This document shows, piece by piece, positions 1 through 7,850 of a DNA stretch of 32,642 bases. Each line of letters starts with the position of its first letter. Position 1 is the first letter of the stretch. The position numbers were made by a program, and so were the translations under genes. This DNA is from Methylocystis sp. (lineage in GTDB: Bacteria > Pseudomonadota > Alphaproteobacteria > Rhizobiales > Beijerinckiaceae): positions 1-32,642 of the forward strand of contig JACOWC010000086.1 of NCBI GenBank assembly GCA_016177005.1, read 5' to 3'. The notes under the pieces are model-generated. The model saw nothing but the letters and a program-made list of their open reading frames with translations, was not told where the DNA came from and made no database searches.

Positions 1-1379
1 AAAAGCTTCGCATAATGGCTCTGCACCACGTCGAGCCGTTTCAGCAGCGCTTCGGCGAAATCGCCGTAGCCGGCGAAGCCCATCATTCGGCCGATGACGG
101 CGACGCCCTCTTCAGTTTCGGGCAGCGTATGTTTCTGCTCGTCGGCGATCATCTGAATGCGATGCTCGACGTCGCGCAGAAAGAAATAAGCGTCGCGCAG
201 ATCGTCCCGCGCTTCGGACGCCACCCAGCCGCTCTCGACGAGCTGGTCGAGCATCGTAAGCGTCTCGCGCCCGCGCAGGCGCCGATCGCGACCGCCGGTG
301 ATGAGCTGCTGCGTCTGCACGAAGAATTCGATTTCGCGAATGCCGCCGCGTCCGAGTTTGATGTTGTGGCCGGCGACGGCGATCTTGCCATGTCCCTTAT
401 GGGCGTGAATTTGCCGCTTGATCGAATGGACGTCGGCGATCGCGGCGAAGTCGAAATATTTGCGCCAAATGAAGGGCGCGAGCTCCTGCAGGAATTGTTC
501 GCCTGCGAAAATGTCGCCAGCGACCGGCCGCGCCTTGATATAGGCGGCGCGCTCCCAGTTCTGGCCCATGCTTTCGTAATAGCTCAGCGCCGCTTCGAGC
601 GGGATGGCGATCGGCGTCGCGCCAGGATCGGGACGCAGCCGCAAATCGGTGCGAAACACATAGCCGTCGGCCGTGCGCTCGCTCATGATTTTCACGATCC
701 GCTTCGTCAGTCTGACGAAGAAGTCGACGTCCCCGGATCGATCGACCAGGCGCGCGCGAGAACGGTCGAAGAAGACGATGAGGTCGATGTCGGAAGAATA
801 ATTCAGTTCGTACGCGCCGTCCTTGCCCATGCCGAGAAAGATCCATCCCGATCCGCGTTCCGGGTCGCGCTGATCGGCGAGTTCGATTTTGCCGGCGAGC
901 GACGCGGCGCGCAGCGTGAAGCGAACCGCGGCTGAAAGCGTGGCGTCGGCGATGCGGGTCAGCGCCGCTGTCGCCTCCATCGTGTCCCAGACTTTGGAAA
1001 GATCGGCGAGCGCGATGACGAGCGCGGCTTCCTGCTTCGTGAGGCGCAGCAGGCGCATCAGCTCGGCTTCGTCTTGCGTTTCGATGTTCGTCGTCGACTC
1101 GATGAGGGTTTCGATGCGCCGCGCGGGATCGCTCGCGAGCGCTCTCGCAAGCCGCGCCGGATCGCGCGCGGAAATGTCCGTGAGATAGGGCGAAGCGCCC
1201 AATACGCCGAGCAGCAGATCGCGCGCCCTTGGCCGTTCGCGCAGCAGCGCGGCGAGCGCGCCATCGGCGGCCCCGTCCTTCTCGAGAACGCGCGCGAGCG
1301 CCTCTTCGGCCTTCTCAGCGTCGAGAGGCTGAATGAAGACCTTGGCGCGGTCGATGAGCGAATGATCGGTCGGCGTCAA
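1..1379 (-). CDS. glnE: Bifunctional glutamine synthetase adenylyltransferase/adenylyl-removing enzyme, N-terminal half (partial)
   Basis: GlnE adenylylates and de-adenylylates glutamine synthetase in response to PII, switching ammonia assimilation. About 459 codons are present; family members are about 950 residues, so the C-terminal half lies beyond the left edge. The minus strand near 766-809 encodes ELNYSSDIDLIVFFD, the nucleotidyltransferase signature with its two metal-binding aspartates, here belonging to the N-terminal adenylyl-removing domain. Just before it is a G-x-G-rich stretch (LGMGKDGAYE) typical of the family. The frame is open from position 1 up to a stop at 1476-1478 and contains no ATG near its start. 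I chose the TTG at 1379 because GGGAAAAG precedes it closely and the protein then begins TPTDHSLIDRAKVFIQPL. The start is uncertain. A palindromic repeat (1393-1488) lies directly upstream. Long reading frames on the plus strand here are shadows. Confidence 0.9.
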   Translation of the reverse strand, partial: MTPTDHSLIDRAKVFIQPLDAEKAEEALARVLEKDGAADGALAALLRERPRARDLLLGVLGASPYLTDISARDPARLARALASDPARRIETLIESTTNIETQDEAELMRLLRLTKQEAALVIALADLSKVWDTMEATAALTRIADATLSAAVRFTLRAASLAGKIELADQRDPERGSGWIFLGMGKDGAYELNYSSDIDLIVFFDRSRARLVDRSGDVDFFVRLTKRIVKIMSERTADGYVFRTDLRLRPDPGATPIAIPLEAALSYYESMGQNWERAAYIKARPVAGDIFAGEQFLQELAPFIWRKYFDFAAIADVHSIKRQIHAHKGHGKIAVAGHNIKLGRGGIREIEFFVQTQQLITGGRDRRLRGRETLTMLDQLVESGWVASEARDDLRDAYFFLRDVEHRIQMIADEQKHTLPETEEGVAVIGRMMGFAGYGDFAEALLKRLDVVQSHYAKL

Positions 1380-1392
1380 AATCTTTTCCCGG

Positions 1393-1488
1393 CTAGAGCA
1401 GGTTCCGAAAAAGTTGACAGACTTTTTCGATGAGAACCTGCTCCAACATTTTGATTTTGAGCGATTCCTTATCGATCACATGATTCCA
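1393..1488 (-). repeat. CTAG-ended palindromic repeat, type A, copy 1
   Basis: The arms GAGCAGGTTC and GAACCTGCTC flank an inner CGAAAAAGT/ACTTTTTCG stem. Read on the minus strand, the element resembles the right part of the repeat at 3881-3994: both share a GATAAGxAATCGCTC block, a TCAAAATG block, the CGAAAAAGT hairpin and a terminal CTAG. It sits in the glnE leader, so it may affect glnE expression or simply be a mobile intergenic repeat. The end near 1488 is approximate. Confidence 0.7.
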
Positions 1489-1498
1489 TGCCCTTGGG

Positions 1499-1504
1499 TA
1501 TAAT
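1499..1504 (+). promoter_or_regulatory. Possible -10 box (TATAAT) upstream of the DUF815 gene
   Basis: A perfect TATAAT lies about 70 bases upstream of the DUF815 ATPase start at 1573. No convincing -35 box is seen at the expected distance, so this is a weak prediction. Confidence 0.25.
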
Positions 1505-1572
1505 CCTGTGCGCCGCGCAAATCAGCCCCGGCAGGTCGATGGCTTGGGAGCGCGAGAAACTGCGGGGAGTTC

Positions 1573-2421
1573 ATGTCGCAAGAGGAGGTCGCGCAGCTGC
1601 TCGCCCGCATCGCCGAGGCTCTGGAGCGGCTTGCGCCGGGGAAGCCTGACGCGCCCGACTTCTCCGCCGCCGAGGCGTTCGTCTGGCGCGCCGCCGGCGG
1701 GGCGTTCCATCCGGTGCGCCGCGTCAACCGCGTCGATCTCGCGCTGCTCAAGGGCGTCGATCGCCAGCGCGACATGCTCTTCGTCAACACCAGCCGCTTC
1801 GCGCAGGGCCTGCCCGCCAATAATGCGCTGCTGTGGGGCGCGCGCGGGATGGGCAAATCCTCGCTGGTGAAATCCGTCCACGGCGCGTTGCCCGGCAAGG
1901 GGTTGAAACTTGTCGAAATCCATCGCGAGGATATCGAAGCGCTGCCCGCGCTGCTCGGCGCGTTGGCCCAGGCGCCGTTTCGCTTCATTGCCTTTTGCGA
2001 TGATCTTTCCTTCGATGGCGCGGAGACAAGCTATAAGGCGCTCAAAACCGCTCTCGAAGGCGGTGTCGAGGGGCGGCCGGACAATGTGCTGTTCTACGCC
2101 ACGTCCAATCGCCGCCATCTGTTGCCGCGCGACATGATGGAGAATGAAAGCGCGACCGCGATCCATCCCGGCGAGGTTGTGGAAGAAAAAATCTCGCTTT
2201 CGGATCGCTTCGGACTGTGGATCGGCTTTCACAATTGCAGCCAGGACGACTATCTCGCGATGGTCTTCGGCTACGCCGAGCATTTTGGCCTTGACGCGCC
2301 CGAGGCGACGATCCGCGCCGAGGCGCTGGAATGGTCGATTACGCGCGGCGGCCGCTCGGGCCGCGTCGCCTGGCAATATATTCAGGATTTAGCCGGGCGA
2401 TTGGGGAAGGCGCTGGGATAA
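1573..2421 (+). CDS. DUF815-family AAA-type ATPase
   Basis: This 282-residue protein belongs to the DUF815 group of P-loop ATPases, which are conserved in bacteria without a settled function. Walker A is GARGMGKSS at about residues 89-97, and a Walker B-like FIAFCDDLSF is at about 138-147. The segment FYATSNRRHLLPRDMMEN around 173-190 is characteristic of the family, with a sensor-like SNR. The start ATG follows GGGGAG by a few bases. The C-terminal third, rich in Arg and Trp (TRGGRSGRVAWQYIQDLAG), also matches the family. The gene stands alone; a palindromic repeat at 2431-2512 separates it from the convergent nth gene. The family assignment is secure, the cellular role unknown. Confidence 0.88.
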   Translation: MSQEEVAQLLARIAEALERLAPGKPDAPDFSAAEAFVWRAAGGAFHPVRRVNRVDLALLKGVDRQRDMLFVNTSRFAQGLPANNALLWGARGMGKSSLVKSVHGALPGKGLKLVEIHREDIEALPALLGALAQAPFRFIAFCDDLSFDGAETSYKALKTALEGGVEGRPDNVLFYATSNRRHLLPRDMMENESATAIHPGEVVEEKISLSDRFGLWIGFHNCSQDDYLAMVFGYAEHFGLDAPEATIRAEALEWSITRGGRSGRVAWQYIQDLAGRLGKALG

Positions 2422-2430
2422 TTCCCGGCT

Positions 2431-2512
2431 GTCATTGCGAGGAGCGCAGCGACGAAGCAATCCAGGCTCGTTGGCCGAGTTCTGGATTGCTTCGCCTCCG
2501 GCTCGCAATGAC
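2431..2512. repeat. Intergenic palindrome of the GTCATTGCGAG type, copy 1
   Basis: The left arm GTCATTGCGAG...GAAGCAATCCAG pairs with CTGGATTGCTTCG...CTCGCAATGAC on the right, giving a long imperfect hairpin. Similar copies are at 15460-15543 and 22159-22237. It lies between two convergent genes, DUF815 and nth, where it could act as a bidirectional terminator, although no U-run follows it. Confidence 0.85.
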
Positions 2513-2523
2513 ACGCGCGAACT

Positions 2524-3228
2524 TCAGACGAGAGTCTTCCCCTTGAACCGGCACAAATCAGCGATGATGCAGCGCGGGCATTCGGGCTTGCGCGCCTTGC
2601 ACACATAGCGTCCATGCAGAATGAGCCAGTGATGCGCGTGCAGCAGATATTTTTCTGGCACGATCCGCTCGAGTCCGGCTTCCACTTCCTCCGGCGTCTT
2701 GCCCGTCGCCAGCGGCAGCCGGTTGGAGACCCGAAAAATATGGGTGTCGACCGCGATCACCGGCTGGTGAAAGGCGACATTGAGCACGACATTCGCGGTC
2801 TTGCCGCCGACGCCGGGAAGCGCCGTCAGCTCTTCGCGCGTGCGCGGAACCTCGCCGCCATGGCGTTCGATGAGCAATCGCGACAAAGCGACGATGTTTT
2901 TCGCCTTGGCGCGGTAAAGGCCGATCGTCTTGATGAGGTCGCGCACGCGCTCCTCGCCGAGCGCCGCCATTTTGGCGGGCGTGTCGGCGATCGCGAACAG
3001 CGCCGGAGTCGCCTTGTTGACGCCGGCGTCGGTCGCTTGCGCCGACAAAACCACGGCGACGAGCAGCGTGAACGGGTTTTTGTAGCTGAGTTCGCTCTTT
3101 GGTTCGGGATTTGCGGCTGAAAGACGCGCGAAAATCTCGTCGACGCGCGCTGCCTCGGCGGCCGTCGTCCGCCGGCCTGATCGCGCATTTTTGGCGACGC
3201 GCGCGCTTGAAGTGTTTGTTTCCGCCAT
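2524..3228 (-). CDS. nth: Endonuclease III (DNA glycosylase/AP lyase)
   Basis: Nth removes oxidised pyrimidines from DNA and cleaves the abasic site, starting base-excision repair. The 234-residue protein shows the helix-hairpin-helix LPGVGGKTANVVL at 137-149 with the catalytic lysine at 143. The catalytic aspartate is D161 in VDTHIFRVSNRL. A [4Fe-4S] loop of the form C-x6-C-x2-C-x5-C is at Cys210, 217, 220 and 226. The N-terminal 25 residues are a basic, probably disordered extension often seen in alphaproteobacteria. The gene is divergent from DUF2244, with only 46 bases between their starts. No clear ribosome-binding site precedes the ATG, but alternative starts would shorten only the tail. 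Confidence 0.97.
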   Translation of the reverse strand: MAETNTSSARVAKNARSGRRTTAAEAARVDEIFARLSAANPEPKSELSYKNPFTLLVAVVLSAQATDAGVNKATPALFAIADTPAKMAALGEERVRDLIKTIGLYRAKAKNIVALSRLLIERHGGEVPRTREELTALPGVGGKTANVVLNVAFHQPVIAVDTHIFRVSNRLPLATGKTPEEVEAGLERIVPEKYLLHAHHWLILHGRYVCKARKPECPRCIIADLCRFKGKTLV

Positions 3229-3274
3229 TGGCGCGTTATAACTTTTAGAATCTGGAGGAGAAAGCGCCGGAGAA

Positions 3275-3766
3275 ATGTCCGACCCCTTCGAGCGGAAAAT
3301 TTACGAAGCGCGGCTGACGCCGCACCGGTCGATGACGCCGCACGCTTTCTGTCTTTTCATCCTGATATTCTGTCTCGGCCAGGTCCTGTTTGCATTGCCT
3401 TTCTTTTTCATGGGGGCCTGGCCGGTCGCGGGCTTCATGGGCCTTGATGCGCTTGGCCTGTATCTCGCCTTTCGCGTGAGCTTCAAGGCCGCGCGCAGCC
3501 ACGAGACGCTCGATCTCACGCCGCTCGAACTCGTCTTCGCTCAGATCGGCGCGCGCGGGCAGCGAAGGGAGTGGCGGTTCAATCCGTCCTGGGTGCGGCT
3601 CGAGCAGACTGTGCATGAAGAATTCGGCACCGAGCGGGTGGCCCTGGTTTCGCGGGGCGAAACGGTCGAAATCGGCGCCTTTTTGGGGCCGGACCAGAAG
3701 GCGGAGCTGGCGCGCGACCTCAATCGCGCGCTCGTCGACGCGCGAATGGGCGCGCGTTTCGGCTAG
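3275..3766 (+). CDS. DUF2244 integral membrane protein
   Basis: This 163-residue protein has two hydrophobic segments, about residues 24-42 and 46-66, followed by a soluble C-terminal domain with the family-typical RFNPSWVRLE at about 101-110. That pattern identifies DUF2244, an alphaproteobacterial inner-membrane family of unknown function often found next to nth, as here. GGAGGAG lies 14 bases before the ATG and a second GGAG lies very close to it. The TAG stop (3764-3766) falls inside the CTAG terminus of the adjoining repeat. The function is unknown. Confidence 0.85.
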   Translation: MSDPFERKIYEARLTPHRSMTPHAFCLFILIFCLGQVLFALPFFFMGAWPVAGFMGLDALGLYLAFRVSFKAARSHETLDLTPLELVFAQIGARGQRREWRFNPSWVRLEQTVHEEFGTERVALVSRGETVEIGAFLGPDQKAELARDLNRALVDARMGARFG

Positions 3767-3880
3767 AGCGCGCCGCGAAAAAGCGGAGCCCGATTTTTCG
3801 CGTAAAGCGCGCTCTAAACTTTTGAGATCGATCACGTTATCTGCATTTGGTCGATTCCGCCCAAATGCAGCGTGATCTAG
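3763..3880 (+). repeat. CTAG-ended mosaic repeat, type B, copy 1
   Basis: This 118-base element contains two hairpins. The first has AGAGCGCG and CGCGCTCT outer arms with GCGAAAAA/TTTTTCGC inside. The second has GATCACGTTATCTGCATTTGG pairing imperfectly with CCAAATGCAGCGTGATC. The ends are CTAGA and TCTAG. Other copies are at 12663-12781 (same orientation) and 28054-28172 (inverted). Its left CTAG contains the DUF2244 stop codon. A type A element follows immediately, so the two form a composite. Confidence 0.85.
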
Positions 3881-3994
3881 AGCGCTTTCCGACCAGACGG
3901 AATCGTCTGGTCGATAAGAAATCGCTCCAGATTCAAAATGCCGGAGCAAAATCTTGTCGAAAAAGTCTATCAACTTTTTCGGATTTTGCTCTAG
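3881..3994 (+). repeat. CTAG-ended palindromic repeat, type A, copy 2
   Basis: This element continues directly from the type B repeat. It carries an ACCAGACGGAATCGTCTGGT hairpin near its left end and a GAGCAAAATC/GATTTTGCTC hairpin with an inner CGAAAAAGT/ACTTTTTCG stem at its right end. The right half resembles the element at 1393-1488 in the opposite orientation. The terminal CTAG (3991-3994) supplies the TAG stop of the minus-strand DedA gene. Confidence 0.75.
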
Positions 3995-4635
3995 CGTCGC
4001 TGGCTCAGCATGGCGTCGGCTTCCCGTATCAGCCGCGCCTCATGGCGCTTGTAATAGCGCCAAAGCATGAACAATCCGATCGCCAGGCCGCCGGCGAGAA
4101 CCGTCGCAATCGGGCCTTCGATCTTTTCGAAGCCGGCGGTGAGGAAATAGCCGCCATAGCCGAAGACGCAGGCCCAAACGATGCCGCCCGTCGCGTTGTA
4201 GATGAAGAAGCGGCCGGGCGGCAGGTGATTTGCGCCGGCGAGCGAGGAGGCGAGAATGCGCAGCAGGGCGAAGAAGCGCCCGAAAAACACGATGGCGCCG
4301 CCCCAGCGGTAAAAGAGATATTGACCCAAGCGCAGTTTTTCCGGGCCAAGACCCACATAGCGGCCGTAACGCTCAAGCAGCTTCACGCCAAACTCCCGCC
4401 CGAGCCAATAACCAATATTATCTCCAACGATGGCGCCCGCCGACGCAGCCGCCACAACCTTTCCGATGTCCATCGTCCCCGAGAGCCGCGCGAAGATCGC
4501 CGCGCCGACCAGCATGGTTTCCCCCGGCAAGGGAACGCCGGCGCTTTCCAGAGCCACGACGAAAAATATCGCCCAATAGCCGGAGGTCGAGAGGAGGGAG
4601 GCGATCTGCGCCTGATCGAGAAAATGCGACATCAT
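3991..4635 (-). CDS. DedA-family (SNARE-associated/VTT domain) membrane protein
   Basis: DedA proteins are inner-membrane transporters or scramblases linked to undecaprenyl-phosphate and phospholipid flipping and to membrane homeostasis. The 214-residue product starts MMSHFLDQ and shows the family hallmarks. An N-terminal re-entrant segment ends in E-S-A-G-V-P-L-P-G-E (about residues 30-39). GDNIGYWLGREFG follows at about 66-78, then FFGRFFALLRILASSLAG with the conserved F-x-R-x-x-x-x-R pattern at about 112-129. Three or more further hydrophobic segments precede a basic tail. The frame is open far upstream, but that part is arginine-rich shadow sequence, so I start at 4635. No strong ribosome-binding site is seen. 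The stop codon lies within the end of the adjacent repeat. Confidence 0.9.
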   Translation of the reverse strand: MMSHFLDQAQIASLLSTSGYWAIFFVVALESAGVPLPGETMLVGAAIFARLSGTMDIGKVVAAASAGAIVGDNIGYWLGREFGVKLLERYGRYVGLGPEKLRLGQYLFYRWGGAIVFFGRFFALLRILASSLAGANHLPPGRFFIYNATGGIVWACVFGYGGYFLTAGFEKIEGPIATVLAGGLAIGLFMLWRYYKRHEARLIREADAMLSQRR

Positions 4636-4750
4636 CGGCCAAGAAGAAGAGACGGCTGCCCTGCTTTCATTTAGGCCGAAAAGCGAAAATGGCGACCTCG
4701 CCGAAGCGAGGCGCCACTCCACAGGCGCGATGAACGTCACCCCGAGAAGT

Positions 4751-5110
4751 TCAATGGTATCGCAGCGCATTCTCGCGCGTAGCGCTGTACGCATAGGGCG
4801 GGGCGGCCGCCAGGGCGTCGCCTTCGACGATGAAGGGATCGCGCTCCAGCGCGGATTCGAGCACCTCACGGAGTCCTCTAAGCAGAGGCTGGTCGTCACG
4901 GACGACCTTGACGCGAAGCGCCTCTTGCGCCGCTTCGTCGGTCCGGCTCGCGAATTCGCGCACCGCCAGCACGACGAATTTGCCGACGTTGAGGCCCTTC
5001 TCCCCCGCGGCCGCGCGCACGCGCTCGGCAAAGTGGCCGCCAATGCAGGCCAGCGCAGCCTGCGCGACCTTGTCGTTAGAGCAGGAATTGATCAGATCCA
5101 CGATGACCAT
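4751..5110 (-). CDS. Conserved hypothetical protein, small and acidic-helical
   Basis: I cannot name this 119-residue protein. It has a good ribosome-binding site (GGAGGG, about 6 bases before the ATG) and normal high-GC codon use, so it looks real. The first 60 residues (SNDKVAQAALACIGGHFAERV, then GLNVGKFVVLAVREF) look helical, and the second part resembles the helical half of small DNA-binding or antitoxin-like proteins, though no ribbon-helix-helix motif can be called. There is no signal peptide or membrane segment. It lies upstream of dedA on the same strand with 115 bases between, so co-transcription is possible. Confidence 0.65.
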   Translation of the reverse strand: MVIVDLINSCSNDKVAQAALACIGGHFAERVRAAAGEKGLNVGKFVVLAVREFASRTDEAAQEALRVKVVRDDQPLLRGLREVLESALERDPFIVEGDALAAAPPYAYSATRENALRYH

Positions 5111-5545
5111 GACGACCCTCCGCCCTTGCGCCCCGTTCCTAGTTCCTTATTGGCCGCGGTTTGGTTCCCTGCGGCATTTGTTCCAACTCATGCGCTTCAG
5201 CGGCGCGTTTCTCCCGCCAAGCTACCCACGTAAGCTGAACGTCATCTGTATAAGATTGCCGAAAATGGCTCATCCCCACATCGGATGAGCGCTTCACACC
5301 GGCGAATAAGGCTAGCGGCGCAAGAGCCGAGAGACTTTCGCTCCCGATGCCGGCGCTGCTGCCTTCTAACCGAAAGCCGTGACAGCTTCGCGACGAAAGT
5401 TCGCCAATATATCAATAATATATCGATTAGCCGAGCCGAGGCCGCAGCTCGCGCTCTTATTCAACTCTGGGCCGGAGCAATGGTTCCCAGCGGCCAAAAA
5501 ATTCGTAGCTGCGGCGCAAAAAAATCGCGCGGCGCCGCAGAAACT
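5111..5545. other. Intergenic region between the small hypothetical gene and gloA
   Basis: No gene is supported here; the open frames lack coding character. Composition is lower in GC than the flanks, with an AT-rich patch at about 5410-5433 (two AATATAT repeats around CAAT). The right-hand part should hold the promoter of the minus-strand gene starting at 5110. No clear terminator was found for gloA, which ends at 5546. Confidence 0.5.
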
Positions 5546-5986
5546 TCACCAAGCGCCGACATTGGGCGCCGAGGCCCAGGGTTCCGTCGGCGGCAGCGGC
5601 GCGCCCCTTTGCAACAGCTCGATGGAGATCATGTCCGGCGTTCGCACGAAAGCCATATGGCCGTCGCGCGGCGGCCGATTGATGGTCACGCCCGCCGCTT
5701 GCAGACGGGCGCAGACCTCGTAAATATTCTCTACGGCGAAGGCGATGTGTCCGAAATTCCGCCCGCCGGCATATTCGTGCTCGTCCCAATTATAGGTGAG
5801 CTCGATCATGGGCGCGCCCTTTTCCCTGGCCTCAGCCGCGTCCTCGGGCGCCGCGAGATAGACGAGCGTGTAGCGCCCCTTCTCGTTCTCGGTGCGGCGC
5901 ACTTCTTTCAGTCCAAGCACGTCACAAAAGAAATAAAGCGAATCCTTGAGGTCGCCGACCCGAATCATGGCGTGCAGAAATTTCAT
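5546..5986 (-). CDS. gloA: Glyoxalase I (lactoylglutathione lyase)
   Basis: GloA converts the hemithioacetal of methylglyoxal and glutathione to S-lactoylglutathione, detoxifying methylglyoxal in the cytosol. The 146-residue protein has the two beta-alpha-beta-beta-beta modules of the VOC fold. All four metal ligands can be placed: H5 (MKFLH), E62 (MIELTYNW), H80 (GHIAF) and E123 (ISIELLQ), as in the nickel-type bacterial enzymes. The ATG at 5986 follows CAGGAG at good spacing. The C-terminus runs about 10 residues past the last ligand region, as in other short bacterial forms. The gene diverges from the cation transporter at 6102. Confidence 0.95.
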   Translation of the reverse strand: MKFLHAMIRVGDLKDSLYFFCDVLGLKEVRRTENEKGRYTLVYLAAPEDAAEAREKGAPMIELTYNWDEHEYAGGRNFGHIAFAVENIYEVCARLQAAGVTINRPPRDGHMAFVRTPDMISIELLQRGAPLPPTEPWASAPNVGAW

Positions 5987-6084
5987 ATGCGGCTCCTGTC
6001 TGGCGGTTCGGCCATAATTCTATCATTTGCGCGGCGTGGTTTGCGCCCCCGTCGGCCGCTTGCTAGGGCTTGCGCCTGCATAAT

Positions 6085-6090
6085 TATAAT
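6085..6090 (+). promoter_or_regulatory. Possible -10 box of the cation transporter gene
   Basis: A perfect TATAAT lies only 11 bases before the GTG start at 6102. A TTGCTA at 6060-6065 could be a poor -35 box with a 19-base spacer. If used, transcription would begin within a few bases of the GTG, giving a nearly leaderless message. This agrees with the absence of a ribosome-binding site. Confidence 0.3.
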
Positions 6091-6101
6091 GGCGCGGTTA
6101 C

Positions 6102-7501
6102 GTGACCCAGACGAAGGCTCTTCCGAGAGCGCCGACGAACGTTAAGTTGGCGGCAGCCAGCGCTTCGATCGCCGCGAGCGCTGTTCTCGCAGCCGCGAAG
6201 CTCGCAGCCGGCCTTTGGTCCGGCTCGCTCGCGCTGCTGTCGGAGTCCGGCCACGCCTTTGTCGATACCGGCCGACGGCGCTGACCTTTTTCGCGGTGCG
6301 CGAAGCGGAGAAGCCGGCTGACGAGGAGCATCACTACGGCCATGGCAAATACGAGGCGCTCGCCGCGCTGATCGAAACCGGCCTCCTCTTCGGCCTTGCA
6401 GTGTTTGTCGTCGCCGAAGCCTGGCGACGCCTGAATGAGAAGAATGTCGAGATCGACGCGGGATGGCCGATTTACGGCGTTCTCGTCATCTCCATCGCCA
6501 TCGACTATGTGCGGTCGCGGCATTTGGGCCGGATTGCAAAAGCGGAAGGCAGCGACGCGCTTGCCGCCGACGCGCTGCATTTTGCGAGCGATCTGCTTTC
6601 ATCGATACTGGTGCTGCTGGGTCTCGTTGCGGCGCATTATGGATTCGAGCGCGGCGACGCGCTTGCCGCCTTCGGCGTTGCGTCCTTCATCGCGGTCGCC
6701 GGTTTTCGGCTGGGCCGGCGCACCATCGACACCTTGCTCGACGCCGCCCCACGCGAACTTGCGCCGCATCTCAAACGCGCGATCGCCGATGTGCCGGGCG
6801 TCATCGCCATCGATTCGCTGCGACTGCGCACCATCGGTCCGGACATTGTCGGCGAGGCGACGATCGGCGTTGCGCGGGGACTGCGCGTAGAACAGGCGGC
6901 GAGGATCAAATCGGCCGTGGCCGACGCGATCGCCGACGTGACGCCGCGCGCCCGCATCACGCTTTCGATCGAGCCACGGGCGCTCGACGACGAAACGGTC
7001 ACGGAACGCATCCTGCTGGTCGGGGCGCGCCGCCATATTCACGCGCATCATGTCATCGCTCAGCAGATCGATGGCCGCCTGTCGATGGGCGTCGACATCG
7101 AACTCGACGGCGCCATGCCGCTCGGCCGCGCCCACGCCGTCGCCGCCGATTTCGAAGGCGCGTTGCGCGACGAATTTGGCGCCGACGCCGAAGTCGAGAC
7201 CCATATCGAACCGCTCGAAATACATTTGCTCGCAGCGCAAGCCGCCGACCCAGAGGCGGCCGGCGCGATCGAAGCGTCGCTCGCCCGCGTCGCCGCTCAG
7301 ACTCGGCCGCCCGCGCGGGTGCAGGACGTGCGCGTTCGCGAAACGGCCGGCGGCTTCGTCGTCAATTTCCGCTGCCGCCTCGACCCGGCAATGTCGGTGC
7401 AAAACGCCCATGACGCGCTCGACGAAATCGAGCGTCGCACACGCGAGGAATTCCCGGCGATTCTACGTATTGTCGGCCGCGCCGAACCCTATGACCGCTA
7501 G
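6102..7501 (+). pseudogene. Cation diffusion facilitator (zinc/cation efflux), frameshifted near residue 57
   Basis: CDF proteins export zinc and related divalent metals from the cytosol by proton antiport. The first frame, from the GTG at 6102, covers TM1-2 and ends at a stop at 6282-6284 just after SESGHAFVDTG. The second frame resumes with TALTFFAV and PADEEHHYGHGKYE, both family hallmarks, and runs to 7501. Adding one base at about 6271-6274 restores a continuous protein of about 466 residues. The metal-site motifs are H-x3-D in TM2 (HAFVD) and H-x3-D in TM5 (HFASD), the pattern of zinc-type members. The C-terminal region is about twice the usual length and looks like two dimerisation modules. 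Codon quality is intact on both sides, so this may be a very recent mutation or a sequencing error rather than an old pseudogene. Confidence 0.85.
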
Positions 7502-7535
7502 GCCCGCGCGATAGCCAAGGACGCGCGCTTCGTCT

Positions 7536-7805
7536 ATGAAATACGCCATGACGCAAGAGCCGGACGCCGCCGCCGACATCGCCGCGATGCCTTTCGAACA
7601 GGCGATGCAGGAGCTCGAGCGTATCGTCGGCGATCTCGAAAAGGGCGCCGTGTCGCTCGATGAGTCGGTGAAGCTCTACGCGCGCGGCAAGGCGCTGCAG
7701 GCGCGCTGCGAGACTCTGCTCGCCGAGGCGGAAGCCCGCATCGAAAAAATCACTCTTGGCGAAAACGGCCAGCCGATTGGAGTCGCGCCCTTCGACGTGG
7801 AGTGA
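7536..7805 (+). CDS. xseB: Exodeoxyribonuclease VII small subunit
   Basis: XseB combines with XseA to form exonuclease VII, which degrades single-stranded DNA. The 89-residue product contains the whole family signature: PFEQAMQELERIVGDLEKG, then LDESVKLYARGKALQARCE and a final helix ending in KIT. Both ATG 7536 and ATG 7548 are in frame. AAGGA lies about 14 bases before the first and neither has ideal spacing, so the start is uncertain by four residues. The gene follows the cation transporter by 34 bases and probably shares its transcript. The large-subunit gene is not in the window. Confidence 0.93.
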   Translation: MKYAMTQEPDAAADIAAMPFEQAMQELERIVGDLEKGAVSLDESVKLYARGKALQARCETLLAEAEARIEKITLGENGQPIGVAPFDVE

Positions 7806-7850
7806 TAGTCTGCGTGAATCTGAATTTTCATTTGGACAAGGAGTATTGCC

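Noticed and set aside
15-935. Long open frame on the plus strand opposite glnE
   Set aside because: It is the shadow of the glnE frame, whose minus-strand translation has the clear nucleotidyltransferase motif.
2431-2512. CRISPR-like repeats
   Set aside because: All repeats noticed are dispersed single palindromes in intergenic spaces without regular spacing or spacers, and no cas genes are present.
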